Shown: piece after piece, positions 44,252 to 56,356 of the stretch
Numbering within the stretch: the first letter of the stretch is position 1
Layout: each line of letters begins with the position of its first letter
Notes under the pieces: model-generated
What the model saw: only the letters and a program-made list of their open reading frames with translations
Database searches by the model: none
What the model was told of the DNA's origin: nothing
Source: Miscanthus floridulus
Lineage: Eukaryota > Streptophyta > Magnoliopsida > Poales > Poaceae
DNA length: 64,000 bases
Reading direction: 5' to 3'
NCBI RefSeq assembly: GCF_019320115.1
Contig: NC_089589.1
Span: 17,113,641-17,177,640 of the forward strand
Translations under genes and position numbers: made by a program

Positions 44252-47076
44252 ATGGTCATCATCTCCGGCTCCATGGCTACGCCCAGCGGCCTCACGTTCA
44301 CCGTCGGCCAGATCACCTGGACCACCAGCTCCGACGACTCCATCGCCATGGCCACAGGGGGTGGCATGGATTCAGCCTGCGCCGACGACTACTTCACCTG
44401 CATCGGCTACGGCTCCGACCACGGTGAACACGGCTCCGACCACGGTGAACACGGCTCCGACCACGGTGAACACGGCTCCGACCACGGTGAACACGGCTCC
44501 GACCACGATGGACCTGGCTCCGACCACGGGACATCTGGCTCCGACCACGCCTACAGCCACAACCCGTCATCCGCTTCCCCGCTACAGAGGGAAGCAGATC
44601 GACAACACCGACCTGCTCGATTCTGTTGATCGGGTCGGCATCCAACTCGCTGAAACCCTGGCTCTGGTAAGTACGATTCAAATCCAACCTAACGAGCAGG
44701 TAACAGCTCTCCACGACAGATCTATCCGACCAGTTCGGACCAGTCGTCCTGTGCGATTTGGAACAGATCTTGTGGTCATATCAACTCCTGAGGGGCGTTT
44801 CGCTCGTCGCCGGCCAGACATCGCGACGGGTCTCCGACTCTGCGAGTACGAAGCCCCGACGGAGAACCACCAGGTCCAGCCCTACGGCCTGCAAAACGCT
44901 GCCTCCAGCTACGCGTACAACCTGCGACACCGCTCGGATCTGTGTCCTGTACACCGATCTCGGCCGAAGCCATGCAACATCGTCAACATGGTCCGGATCG
45001 AAGATTATCGGGAAGGATCCGTCCACACAGTCCGAGAAGGTGACTCCAGCTCCTCATCCGGCATCGCGTCCAACGCATCTGTCCACACCGAGCTTCAGCG
45101 TCACGAAGATGAAGGCGCCCAATACGATCTGGATCTACCAGACCACGCCCCGGGTTTTCCCCAATTTCCGTCTTTCCCGCCAAGACGAGGGGATTTGATC
45201 CATGTTGTCAGCAACGACGAGCCGCCAGCAGTTGGCGAAACAGAACAAGAAAAGACCGCACGCGAAGCACGCAATATTGACCGGTTTAATCGCCGGCAAA
45301 TCGAAGCTGAAGCAGACCAGGAGGCACGACGCATAAGGGTCCAACCGCGCGACCTCAACAATGCTTTCGACAGGGTGGGGGATAAACAAGTCTTCAAGAC
45401 CCCAAGCGCCAACGTAGCCGTCGCCATGGCGACGATGCAGCGGCTGCCCAACACTCCCGAGACTCAAGTAATCCGTGATGACATACAAGCTTATCTGACG
45501 GCTGCTATGGCTCAGACCGCAGAGATGAACCAAGCCCGGGCTCCATCCGTTTCTGTCGAATCAAGCCACAGCCGCCAATACTCAAGTCGCTCACAGCCAC
45601 TCAACCTACGTGGCTCGCGCAATAACGACCCATCGGACAACCGTCAAGGCGGGAACGGTGGTCGTGATGGTGGTCGGGACGACAACCGCCGCCGGGAGGA
45701 TAACCGCCACGACGTTCGAGGCGACAACCGCCGAGATAACCGCGACAATCGCCGTGATAACCACGGTCGCAGCGCTAATCCAGGTGGCAATCGAGATCGC
45801 CGCGATGGCAATAACGATCTCCGCCATTACCTCGGTGGACGTGATTTGCGTGCTCGCATCAACCAGAGAGCCGACGATCGTGCATCCCATGAAAGCTATC
45901 GCCGTATGGAGTACGACACCGTCCACGGTCCGCCGGGTCTGAAGCAGTTCACTCCACACCTGCGCCAAGTCATATGGCCCAAGAATTTCAAGCTCGAGAA
46001 GCTTCAGAAGTACGACGGCAAAGAAAACCCCGAATTATGGGTCATGCTCTATGAAACCGCGTGCCGGTCAGCCATGGCTGACGAGCACGTTATGTCTAAC
46101 TACTTCCTAGTCGCCGTTGGTCATGCAGGTCACCAATGGCTAGTTAGCTTGCCTGGCAAACTCTTTTGACTCTTGGCAGGAACTCAAGCAGGCCTTCATC
46201 GACAATTTCATCGCTACTTGTGAACAACCCGGCAACAAGTACGATCTGCAACGGATCCGAGATCGGAAAGACGAACCACTGCGCGAGTACGTTCGGCGTT
46301 TCTCGGAGATGCGCATCAAGGTCCCATCAATATCCGACAACGAAGCAATCGAGGCTTTCGTCACTGGCCTCCGCTTCCACGACGCCCTGAGAGACAAGCT
46401 CCTCCGGAAAAGACCTGAGTCAGTCACAGCGCTCTTGGCCACCGCTAAGAAATACGCGGACGCTGACGACGCTAAAAAGATAATCGTCGAAGAAGAAGCA
46501 AGGGTCCCACGCTCCGACCACCCCCCACACCGCGATGATTACCGCGGCAACCGTGGTCGGAACGACAATTTTGACCGCCGCAACCAGCGCAACGACTCCC
46601 GCGACCACCGTGATCAACGTAATCAGCGGCGCAACCGCCGTGACGATTACAGAAGCAAGCGTGCTCGGGAAGATGATGGCGAGGTCAATACTGTGAAAAA
46701 GGGCGGAGGACGTCGTAACTACGAGGACGATTACGCCAAGGCATTGAAGGGCCCCTGCCAGCTCCATCCCAAGTCGAACCATACCATGGAGAATTGTCGC
46801 GTCCTCAAGACTATCTACACGCGCCAACAGGCTCCGGATACGTCCGACAAGCCTACTGACGTGAGGGAACAGCGCAACGAGGACGACGACGACGACGATG
46901 CAGATCCTCGTCATAAATACGTCAAGCCGACGGATCGCGTGCACACCATCATCGGCGGCAAGGTGTCCATTGAGACCAAACGAGAACGCAAGCTGCTCGC
47001 CCCGCGCCTGCTTGAACGTGGCAAAGAACGACAACCTTCTTACCGATCCGCGGCTTCCTCCGTGGTCTCACCGTGA
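44252..47076 (+). pseudogene. gag: Tat-lineage gag polyprotein, frameshifted
   Basis: Structural protein of the particle. The first frame starts MVIISGSMATPSGLTF at 44252 and holds a seven-unit repeat rich in GSDHGEH (44411-44557). Reading then moves +1 near 44575 and continues through an Arg/Asp/Asn-rich section (about 45600-45850) into the gag domain (IWPKNFKLEKLQKYDGKENP, SYFLVAVG-type). It moves +1 again near 46153 and finishes the gag domain (DSWQELKQAFIDNF, LREYVRRFSEMRIK, FVTGLRFHDALRDKL). A basic region and a single zinc-like motif CQLHPKSNHTMENC follow. Near 47005 another +1 change leads to the protease frame. All three changes need removal of one base from a short C or G run, so assembly error should be considered. 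Confidence 0.88.
44411..44557 (+). repeat. 21-bp minisatellite in gag (7 units)
   Basis: The unit GGCTCCGACCACGGTGAACA(C) is repeated four times perfectly (44411-44494) and three more times with changes. It keeps frame and encodes GSDHGEH repeats, a His/Asp-rich tract. Confidence 0.93.
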
Positions 47077-47758
47077 AATCTACTTCAGCAGGAAGGACCA
47101 ATGGGCCGCCATACCCGAGCCAGGGCGTTTTCCCCTGGTCCTCGATCCTTGTATCAACAAGGTTCAGTTCGACAGGGTACTGATCGACGGCGGCAGCTCC
47201 ATTGATATACTGTTCAAGAACAGCCTGCCCGCTCTGAAAATAGCCCAGGCGGACCTGAAGCCGTACGAGGCACAGTTCTGGGGCGTTCTCCCCGGACAGA
47301 GCTCCACACCTCTCGGGCAGATCACGCTACCTGTGCAGTTTGGGACTCCGGACCACTTCCGCACCGACTACGTCAACTTCGTGGTCGCTGATTTCGACGG
47401 CACCTACCATGCTATTCTTGGTCGACCGTCGCTCACCAAGTTCATGGCCATACCTCATTACAGGTATCTGGTGCTCAAGATGCCTACTGAGAAAGGAGTT
47501 TTAACCCTCAGGGGCAACGTATACGCAGCTTACACCTGCGAGGACGACAGCTTCAAAATAGCAGAGGCCCACGACCTCTCTATTCGCATGGCCGAGACCA
47601 TTCTCGACGCTAAGAAGACCACGGCCGACCACTTGGAGATCCCAGAGCTCGAGGCTCCGCGCAAGAACATCAGGTGCAAGGAGCACAAGACGATCCAGCT
47701 GGTCGAGGGTGATCCCAGCAAAACGGCCCTCATCGGGGCCGACCTGGATCCCAAATAG
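47006..47758 (+). pseudogene. Tat-lineage aspartic protease region
   Basis: The frame reads from LNVAKNDNLLTDPRLPPWSH into a retroviral-type aspartic protease. The active-site motif is DGGSS (47186-47200) in the context VLIDGGSSIDILF, and YHAILGRPSLTKFMAIPHYR is the conserved flap-to-C-terminal part. The enzyme would cleave the gag-pol precursor. The frame ends in TAG at 47756-47758 (AAA TAG GAA). The downstream RT is in the same frame, so this is a nonsense change or a readthrough point, not a frameshift. Confidence 0.85.
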
Positions 47759-49892
47759 GAAGACGCGCTCGTCAGGTTCTTGAGGGGCAACGTGGATGTG
47801 TTTGCATGGAAACCTTCCGACATGCCCGGTGTACCTCGGGACTTGATTGAGCACTCCTTGAATGTCAACAGCAAAGCCAAACCAATCAAGCAGAAGCTAC
47901 GACGGTTCGCTCGCGACAAAAAGGAGGCGATTAGGGTAGAAGTTACACGGCTTTTGGCAGCCGGATTTATCAAAGAAGTGTATCATCCGGAATGGTTAGC
48001 CAACCCGGTTCTTGTACGCAAAAAGAATAATGAATGGAGAATGTGCGTTGATTACACTGATCTCAACAAACACTGCCCTAAGGACCCCTTTGGCTTACCT
48101 CGCATAGACGAGGTCGTAGATTCAACCGCCGGTTGCGAGCTGCTTTCCTTTCTCGATTGCTACTCTGGTTATCACCAGATCGCTCTCAAAAAGGACGACC
48201 AGATCAAGACATCTTTCATCACGCCTTTCGGCGCCTACTGCTACACGACCATGTCGTTCGGGCTCAAAAACGCCGGTGCTACCTACCAACGCGCTATACA
48301 GGCCTGCCTCAACGACGAGATAAAAGACGGCCTCGTCGAGGCTTACGTCGACGATGTAGTTGTCAAAACCAAGGAAGCACATACCCTTGTTGACAATCTG
48401 GAACGCGCCTTCGCAGCCCTTAATACGTTCCAATGGAAATTAAACCCAAAGAAGTGCATCTTTGGTGTCCCTTCTGGCATATTGCTCGGCAACGTCGTCA
48501 GTTACGACGGCATACGCCCTAACCCGGAGAAAGTCAAAGCTGTCTTAGACATGAAGCCCCCAAAAAAGGTGAAGGATGTCCAGAAGCTCACCGGCTGCAT
48601 GGCTGCTCTAAGCCGTTTCATATCAAGATTAGGAGAAAAAGGACTACCGTTCTTCAAACTGCTCAAAGCGTCCGAGAAGTTCGAGTGGTCGGAGGAAGCA
48701 GACGCTGCCTTCATGCAGCTGAAACAATACCTCACGTCACCTCCGGTACTTACTGCTCCCAGAGAAGACGAAACTCTCCTACTTTACATTGCGGCAACCG
48801 ATCGGGTGGTTTCCACTACACTGGTGGTCGAGCGTGACGAGCCGGGCCACGCCTACAAGGTACAGCGGCCAATTTATTTCATTAGTGAGGTACTCAACGA
48901 ATCCAAGACCAGGTACCCACAGATTCAGAAACTGCTCTACGCCATACTGATAACATCCCGAAAGTTGAGACATTACTTCGACGGATATCGTGTGGTGGTC
49001 ATGACCGAGTATCCTTTGGGGGACATTATTCGCAATAAGGACGCGAACGGGCGCATCGTCAAATGGGCAATGGAGCTATGCCCCCTTTCCTTGGAATTTG
49101 CAAGCCGTACTACAATCAAGTCTCAGGCACTCGTCGATTTCATCGTCGAGTGGACAGACTTAAGCACTCCCGCCTCTCCGAGATCCGACGAATGTTGGAC
49201 GATGTACTTCGACGGTTCTCTCAACATTGACGGTGCGGGAGCAGGAGTTCTTTTCGTATCACCATCCAAGGAAAAGCTCCGGTACGTCCTCAGGATTTAT
49301 TTCCCAGCATCTAATAATGCCGCCGAGTATGAAGCATGCCTGCATGGTCTACGCATTGCGGTTGAGCTTGGAGTTAAACGTCTCTATGTCTACGGAGATT
49401 CGGCTCTGGTCATCAACCAACTCAACAAGGACTGGGACACGACCAGTGAAAAGATGGACGCATATTGCAAATCGATAAGAAAGCTGGAAGGCAGGTTCTA
49501 TGGCATCGAGTACATACACGTGGTCCGGGACAAGAACCAGGCAGCAGATGCGTTGTCAAAGTTAGGATCATCCCGAGCCAAAATCCCACATGGCGTATTC
49601 GTCCAAGACCTGCTCACGCCCTCCATTGAAGACGAAGATTCAACGACCGGCAAAGTCTCAGACCAGCAATTAGTGGCTACGGTTCCAGCGCCGAGCACAA
49701 CCGAGCCGCTTCCGACCACTCATGAGCCAGACTGGAGAACACCTTTCATCAAGTACTTAACAGACGGTAGCGGTTATATCGATCGAACAGAAAATGAACG
49801 CCTGATGCGTCGTAGTAAGCAGTATCTGCTCGTCGATGGCAAGTTATGGCGCAAAAACGCTAAGGAGGAAATCTTGATGAAGTGTATAACCC
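47759..49892 (+). CDS. pol: Tat-lineage reverse transcriptase and RNase H
   Basis: One long open frame with no stop. The RT fingers are [20 protein letters not shown] and [20 protein letters not shown]. The palm is [11 protein letters not shown] and [17 protein letters not shown], with the catalytic YVDD at 48344-48355, then the [20 protein letters not shown] connection. The RNase H domain is at about 49190-49560, with catalytic residues in [26 protein letters not shown] and [10 protein letters not shown], and an Asp in the [12 protein letters not shown] end. It would synthesise and process cDNA. The domain is intact here, but upstream it is cut off by TAG 47756, and downstream by a +1 frame change near 49892. 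Confidence 0.92.
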
Positions 49893-50973
49893 TAGGAGGA
49901 AGGCAAGCATCTCCTAGACCAAATCCACTCTGGCTCCTGCGGCAACCACGCGGCATCAAGAACACTGGTCGGTAAGGCTTTCCGAGCAGGGTTCTATTGG
50001 CCGTCAGCAGTGGCCGACGCAGAGAAGCTAGTCCGCCGCTGTGAAGGTTGTCAGTTCTTCTCCAAGAGAATCCATGTACCGGCACATGAGATCCAGACGA
50101 TTCCAGCCTCTTGGCCCTTCGCATGCTGGGGACTGGACATGATCGGGCCTTTCAAACCAGCCCCTGGGAAATTTACATGCGTCTTCGTGCTAATTGATAA
50201 GTTTTCTAAGTGGATAGAATACATGCCTCTGGTACAGGCATCCTCAGAGAAAGCCGTCACATTCCTCGACCAGGTCATCCACCGTTTCGGCGTGCCCAAT
50301 AGCATCATTACTGATCTGGGTACTCAGTTCACCGGGAACGCTTTTTGGGACTTCTGCGATGAAAGGAGCATAGTTGTAAAATACGTCTCGGTGGCGCATC
50401 CTAGAGCTAATGGACAAGTCGAGCGGGCAAATGGCATGATCTTGGACGCATTGAAAAAGAGGATGTACAGAGAAAACGATAAAGCTCCTGGAAGATGGCT
50501 CAAGGAGTTACCAGCCGTTGTCTGGGGCCTCCGAACTCAGCCCAGTCGTAACACTGGCGTCTCACCATACTTTATGGTTTACGGCGCTGAGGCAGTCCTC
50601 CCACCAGATATAGCTTTCCGATCAGCACGGGTAGAGAACTTCGACGAAGGCAAGGTCGACGAAGTACGGGAGCTAGAAGTCAACAGCGCAGAAGAGAAAA
50701 GGCTTGATTCTTGCGTACGCACGGCCAAGTACCTTGCTGTTTTGCGCAGGTACTACAACAAGAACGTTAAAGAGCGTTTCTTCAGTGGTCGGGGACTTAG
50801 TCTTGAAGTGGAAGACGAACCAGGCTGGTGTCCACAAACTCGCAACCCCATGGGAGGGACCCTTCATAATCAAGGAAGTCACACGTCCAACGTCTTACAG
50901 GTTAGCTCATCTAGACGGCACGGACGTACCGAACTCATGGCACATCGACAAGCTTAGACGTTTCTATGCTTAA
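49893..50973 (+). pseudogene. Tat-lineage integrase, frameshifted
   Basis: Joins element cDNA to the host chromosome. The HHCC zinc finger spans the frame change near 49892 ([12 protein letters not shown] and CEGCQFF at about 50043-50063). The core follows with WGLDMIGPF (first Asp), IITDLGTQFTG (second Asp) and VERANGMILDALKK (Glu). The usual family motif is TDNG; here it is TDLG, next to the catalytic Asp. A further +1 change near 50785 is needed to reach the C-terminal GDLVLKWKTNQ, WEGPFIIKEV and SWHIDKLRRFY, which ends at 50973. The length and order are otherwise normal for the lineage. Confidence 0.88.
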
Positions 50974-51585
50974 CTACTGAGATATGTACTCTACTTGTAT
51001 TTTCGATTTACTTTACTAAAGCAACTATGATTTCTCCGACCACTCTAATGTGTCACTCCAAATTTTATGGTTATTCTAACTTAAGCCAGTACAAGCCGAC
51101 CACCACTCCTTCTACGGTTTTCGGAGCAGGCCCTGTCTCCGGTTCCTCCCAACACGTGCACGGGATCCGCTCTCTACGTTGCGGGTGATCGGCAGGTCCC
51201 CCCTGGTTTGGCTTGTCTGCGTTCACGTGTGCACAGGTCATAGTACCTCATACTCCGACCACATGCCAGACTAGGGCCGCACAAACTTTTCAGGATGACG
51301 TGTCGAGCAAAACGGTACAACTAAACAGAACGTTAACACGTTCCCACTTAGTTACACCAACAAAAAATCTCAAGCTTAAAGTACGTTTTGTATAAAACAA
51401 ACAAGCTTATAATGATATACAGTTACGTTATTACAAGCTTGCCTGAAAAGGCTCAAGTTTACAATAACACAACTATGTCCTCCTTCTACAGCTTTAAGCC
51501 TATTACATTGGCTGGTCGGGGCGCATGGCATTTACTGCTTGCCGCCTCTGATACCCTACTCGAGTCTCGGGGACTCTGGAGCTAG
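50974..51585. other. Non-coding spacer between integrase and antisense gene
   Basis: Lies between the two convergent genes of the element. No coding frame or repeat is recognised. Confidence 0.5.
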
Positions 51586-54500
51586 TCAAGCTGAAGGGGA
51601 TGGCCCCGTCGGTGCCTGGCTGGTCGAGACCGCAGGCTCCGTTGGTTGGCTTGTAGCTGATGGCATTTCCAGCTGGCTTGTCGATGGCATACCCTGCACA
51701 GGTGCTGTCCCACCTCCGCACAGGTTAATATCGCCAATTATCTTTGACGACAAGTCCAGCTGGGCCGTCCGAAGCTCTTCGGCCTGGTCTGGGTCTATCT
51801 CCTTCGGGTACCCAGCCTCCAAGCGTTTGAGATCGATCAGGGGGTAGTGAGCACGAACCATGCTTAGCACATGGGCACCTGTGTACTCACCCGCCTCCTT
51901 CACGAAGTCTTGGAACCATCCCCATGCTTGCTTGCATCTCTCGACCAGTCCGAGCTGAGGTGTCCTTAGCTCTTCCTCTGTGAGCGCCGGGTCGATAAGG
52001 TCGAGGACGGGCACAATGCCAGTTGCCATTTCTTGGCACCGCTTGCTCCACGTGTCCCGCTCCTCGGAGGCCTTAAGGCATTGTGCTTTCCAGTCGTCGC
52101 GCTCCTTGATCACGGCCTCAAGGTGCCTCTTGGCATTGGACTTTCAAAACTGAAAACAGTACAAGACAAAAAACGTGATGACACGACAAGGCAATGTGGG
52201 CAATTGAATGAGCAAGGCGGTCTAGGAGTGCTTACTTTTCAGGTCGTCCTTCATTCTGTTAGTGTGGTCTTGGAGTTCCGACTGGCGGCGTGCCAATTTC
52301 TCGTTGTCCTCCTTCAGACGACCACATTCTGCAAGCGCGCGGATGTTCTCCCCCTGGAGGCGGGTCACCTCAGCTTCTAAACCTGCATTACAACTATTAC
52401 TGTCAAGAACAAAAAAAAAAGCACAAGTCCAGCACTTGCTATGATACGGTGAATACTTACCTGTTTTCTCCTGCTCTTGTGTTTTTGAGCTGGCCGACCA
52501 GGTTCTGGTTCTGTGCTTCTTGGTTTGTCCTCTCCTGGTCGGTGGCTTCAAGTTGGCGCCGTAGGCGTTCCACTTCAGCCGTCAGCTCCTTATTGGTCTT
52601 CATGACTACTTCTATCTGGTCGAAGCACCTTTCTTCGGTACCTTGCAGTTTTCATCACGTCCTGCATACAGACAAGCTACGTCAGATAGTTCGACTACAC
52701 AACAGGTTTAAGGACTAAAGCCAAATATACCTGGACTTCAGTCACCAGGCGTTTGGCCGCTCGTTCAACTCTTAAGGTTTCCTCGGCCTCTGGGATCTCC
52801 TCGTGCATGACCCATTCGTCGTTCCTGATAGCGCGACACATATACATGTTGTCGTCTATCTTGGGGACGGCCCAGGACTTCTTCCACTTCATCCTCTTCA
52901 GCCTCCAGTTCGGGAGGCGGCGGTGGTCCGGAGTTCGCAGACTCCACGACCACCAGGGCTTTCCCACGAGCCAGTCGCGTCGGCACCCTTGTTCTGGGCA
53001 ACTTCTGGCTGCTGCTCCTCGGCTAGATCTAGCTCCCGTGGCGCTGTGGTATCCGCCTCATCAGGGTTTGTGCTCGGAGCACTTGTATTCTGCTCGGGGA
53101 CTGGCGTCTGGTCGTCCGCCCGCTGAGGCCCAGGCAGAGTCCCTGCCATGGGCTCCTCCACGGCCGGTTGCTGAGCAGTTTGTCCCGCCGTTTTTGGAGA
53201 GGACGTTCTGCACCCAGCTAGCTGGTTGGGGCTTTCGGTGGACGCGGATCTAATACATTCAGAGACAAATTCAGAAGACAATAGCATCCAATGCAAAATG
53301 CAAAGCTTACATCAAAAATATATATACTTACAGTTTTGACTTGCGGAAGGATGTGGCGAAGGAACGCCTCCTCGACCGCCCCTGCTCTGCTTGCTCGGCA
53401 GTTTCCACCGGGACTTGTTCAACCTCCGGTACGGGCGTCGGAGGATGATGCGGCATGTTCTCTTCGTCTGTGCTCTGTGTTGCCGTGGTCGGTGCTGTGA
53501 CCACTGCCGGCACAGAGGAGCCACCCTGCTCCGACGGCCCCACCTGCCTTCTCCTCTTTCGGGGGACGAGCCGGAGGATGTCCGCATCCTCTGCTTCGTC
53601 GTCCGACTGGGAGATGATGGCTTGGCGTCGTTTGCTGGCAGCCGGACGCTTGCCGGCGGCTCTGGTCGAGGCGTCCTCTACGGTCTCGAGTACCGCCCAG
53701 TGAACGCCGTCGGTCCTGGCGCTGGTATGGGCGGTTGGCCCAGTAGCTTGCGGCCACTCTACACCGGGGGGAGGCGACACAAACACTCCTGCCCGGTCAC
53801 GGCCATTATACTGAAACACAAAATGAAGGAAAAGACAGTTATTTTCTTGATACAACATGACTTTACAGTTAAAAGGAGGCGTCGTTTACCTTTGGGGGAG
53901 GGCGAGCCAGCTTGAAGGCGTGTTCAATGGCGTTCAGTGCAACATAATTGGGATCGGCCAGGTTGAATAGCTCTCCAATCCTGGCCTTGATCTCCATCTT
54001 GTCGAGCGGCTCCTTTCTGGTCCTCGTCGGATCAGCGCCTCCTTGGTACTCGAAGCCAGGGTGAATCCTTTTCTGGCAAGGCTGAATTCTTCGGCTGATG
54101 AAGTTGCCGACAACACTCGGGCCATCAAGCCTTCCCCACGGGATCATCCCGAGCAGTTCGGCGATCTGCTCCAAGTTCTCGGGCCTCTCCGACTAGCTGC
54201 TTTTCTTCTCTGGAATCAAGCCCACATCGCACAGAGTGATGGTGTTCGGCTCTTCACGGATGTAGAACCACTTCTTGTACCACTCGTCCAACGAGGTGTT
54301 CCAGGGGCAGTGCAGGTATTGAGCCTTCATGCCGTCGCGCAGGTTCAGGTAAACGCCTCCGGCGATCTTCGAGCCACCGCTCCCTTTCTTCCGAAGACAG
54401 AATAGGTGGCGAAAGAGGTCGAAATGGGGCTGGAAGCCGCCATAAGCCTCGCAGAGATGGATGAAGGTGGAGACAAGAAGAATCGAGTTGGGATGCAGAT

Positions 54501-54774
54501 TGCAAATCCCAATCTCGTAGTACAAACAGAGACCCTGAAGGAAAGGGTGCACTGGAATCCCAAAACCCCTTTTGAAGAAATCTTCAAAGACCACAATCTC
54601 ACCTGGTTGTGGATCGGGGAAGCTTTCTCCTTCCGGTGCACGCCATCCCGCAAGTGCCTTGTTGTGGAGCACTCCCATGGCGACGAGGTCCTCGATGGTC
54701 TGCTCGTTGCTCCGCGACTTCCACCATTCCTTCGCCATGACCCCGCCTTTCTTCTGGGCGTCTCTCTTCGCCAT
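51586..54774 (-). CDS. Antisense multi-exon gene of the Gypsy element (putative gypsy-type transposon domain)
   Basis: Minus-strand gene convergent with pol. The start at 54774 gives MAKRDAQKKGGVMAKEWWK. Residues about 60-190 (FGIPVHPFLQGLCLYYEIGI, LVSTFIHLCEAYGGFQPHFD, LRDGMKAQYLHCPWNTSLDE) match, from memory, the grass putative gypsy-type transposon family (Transposase_28-like) often found antisense in Tat elements. A TAG at 54193-54195 interrupts the same frame. Introns with consensus ends are 53811-53890 (AAAG|GTAAAC...TTTCAG|TA) and 53250-53331 (ACT|GTAAGT...TTAG|AT). Later exons are acidic and Ser/Pro/Gln-rich, then coiled-coil, ending ...TSQAPTGPSPSA-stop at 51586. At least two more frame changes lie in 52700-53000, and the exon limits there are uncertain. 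Function is unknown. Confidence 0.75.
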
Positions 54775-54919
54775 TAGTTCGTCCTTACGAAGTGGGTGGA
54801 TGCGGGAGACCGAGGGGATTGGTGATGATTTTTGGGGAATAGGGTTCGGCAGGAGGAAGAAGAAGGTTGCGGCGACGGATGACAATGGGGAATGGTATGA
54901 GTAACTTACCAGATCTGCA

Positions 54920-54926
54920 TTATATA
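54920..54926 (-). promoter_or_regulatory. TATA box of the antisense gene
   Basis: The minus strand has TTTTATATAATGCAG about 146 bp upstream of the antisense ATG, followed by CTG|GTAAGT (about 54909), a possible 5'UTR splice donor. It suggests a promoter separate from the LTR. Confidence 0.5.
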
Positions 54927-55270
54927 AAACAAAGATCACCGTCGTTTCATCCGCCCGAGAATATTGGGAGTCGTGCGCACGCGCCGCAGACGGTTGTTCA
55001 CACAACCTCGAAATCTGCGCCAATAAACGCGCTCCTTCGTTAACAGTGTACGCGCCTCTTCGTTGATGGTGTAAGGGGGCCCACACTGACACACCTCAAT
55101 ACAGGTGTCAACCGACTGTTTACAAAAAAAAAAAGGAGAAGAAGAAGACGGAATGACGTATTGTATCTCTTTACTTTTTTGACCAGACGGGTCAGACTGG
55201 CCTTGGCAGAGAATAGAGAGAAGTACACAAAAATAGTACAAGCAGCGCAAGTGATCGTGGATTTGCCTTG

Positions 55271-55465
55271 ACCACTACTGTGCTTGGATACTGCCCAGAC
55301 CACTAATGTGCTCGGGGACTGCCCAGACCACTAATGTGCTCGGGGACTGCCCAGACCACTAATGTGCTCGGGGACTGCACAGACCATTACTATGTTTGGA
55401 TACTGCCCAGGCCACTTTTGTGCTCGGGGATCGCTCCGACCACGGCTGTGCTCGGGGACTGCCCC
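55271..55465 (+). repeat. About 28-bp minisatellite containing a PPT-like core
   Basis: Units like ACCACTAATGTGCTCGGGGA(CTGCCCAG) recur about seven times, three of them nearly identical (from 55299). Each contains CTCGGGGACT or a variant, the same core that stands before the 3' LTR. Confidence 0.88.
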
Positions 55466-56110
55466 GACCACTGCTTGCATAATGGTTCTCCTTGGCTACA
55501 TGTGATCTGTACTCACATACAGTTAAGAGACTTTTCTTTAGACCTCGCTACAAGGCTCATACTTCGCCTTCCAGCAAGCTCGGGGACTACGTCGATACGA
55601 TGCACCTGCCGGTGTATCTTGTTTTGCCTGTTCCGTAATTGGATTCTTAATCTCAGCGGAATTTCTTTGATAGACCCTGGCACCACGTACCTGCGTCACC
55701 TACTACCAGGCTCGGGGACTAAGTGGACACACTTCACCTAGCGGTGAATGTGTTTGTTTAAATCGACACCTGTGTTTTGAATGATTATGAGGATTATTAG
55801 TATGCTCGGGGACTGCCCCGACCACTGCTTGAATAGTGGTTCTCGTTGGCTACATGTGATTTGTACTCACATACAGTTAAGAGACTTTTCTTTTAGACCT
55901 TGCTACAAGGCTCATACCTCGCCTTCCAGCAAGCTCAGGGGACTACATCGGTACGATGCACCTGCCGGTGCATCTCGTATCGCCTGTACGACGATTGGGT
56001 TCTCAACATAACTGGGAATTCTTTTTAGACCCTGGCACCACGTGCCTACGTCACCTACTACCAGGCTCGGGGACTAAGTGGGCACACTTCACCTTGCGGT
56101 GAATGTGTTT
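55450..56110 (+). repeat. 354-bp tandem duplication upstream of the Gypsy 3' LTR
   Basis: The segment starting CTCGGGGACTGCCCCGACCA at 55451 recurs from 55805, with about 354 bp spacing. Similarity runs through GGCTACATGTGAT(C/T)TGTACTC, the CAGCAAGCTC(A)GGGG box and the final CACTTCACCT(A/T)GCGGTGAATGTG. Differences are scattered. Confidence 0.88.
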
Positions 56111-56356
56111 GTTTTTCGACCCCTACGCTTCTGATGATCAAAGATGCTACGCTTCAAGACGCACTTACATTTCTTTTTTTTCAGAAATACAAGTGGGCAC
56201 ACTTCCTGGGACAGAAATCTTTTTCTTTTTTTAAGAGCACCATGCATTCTTTGGACAACCTACTTCTCCGGTGATGACGGTGGTCGGAGGCGTCAAGAAT
56301 TCAAGCCTCGCTTGTCGGAGAAGGTTCAAATGGCGTGTCGCAGCATAATACATGAT

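Noticed and set aside
44372..44714. Antisense ORFs opposite the gag minisatellite (VVGAVFT and RGRSRVH repeats)
   Set aside because: They are the mirror of the 21-bp repeat, which is open in several frames. The sense frame begins with a recognisable Tat gag N-terminus.
45606..47034. Long minus-strand and alternative plus-strand ORFs across gag (Ile/Val/Ala-rich)
   Set aside because: They are shadows of the Arg/Asp/Asn-codon-rich gag frame and have no family resemblance.
47756..47758. TAG between protease and RT as a programmed readthrough site
   Set aside because: It is possible in principle since the frame continues, but CAG-to-TAG changes are frequent in this window and Tat elements are not known for a stop there. 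A nonsense change is simpler.
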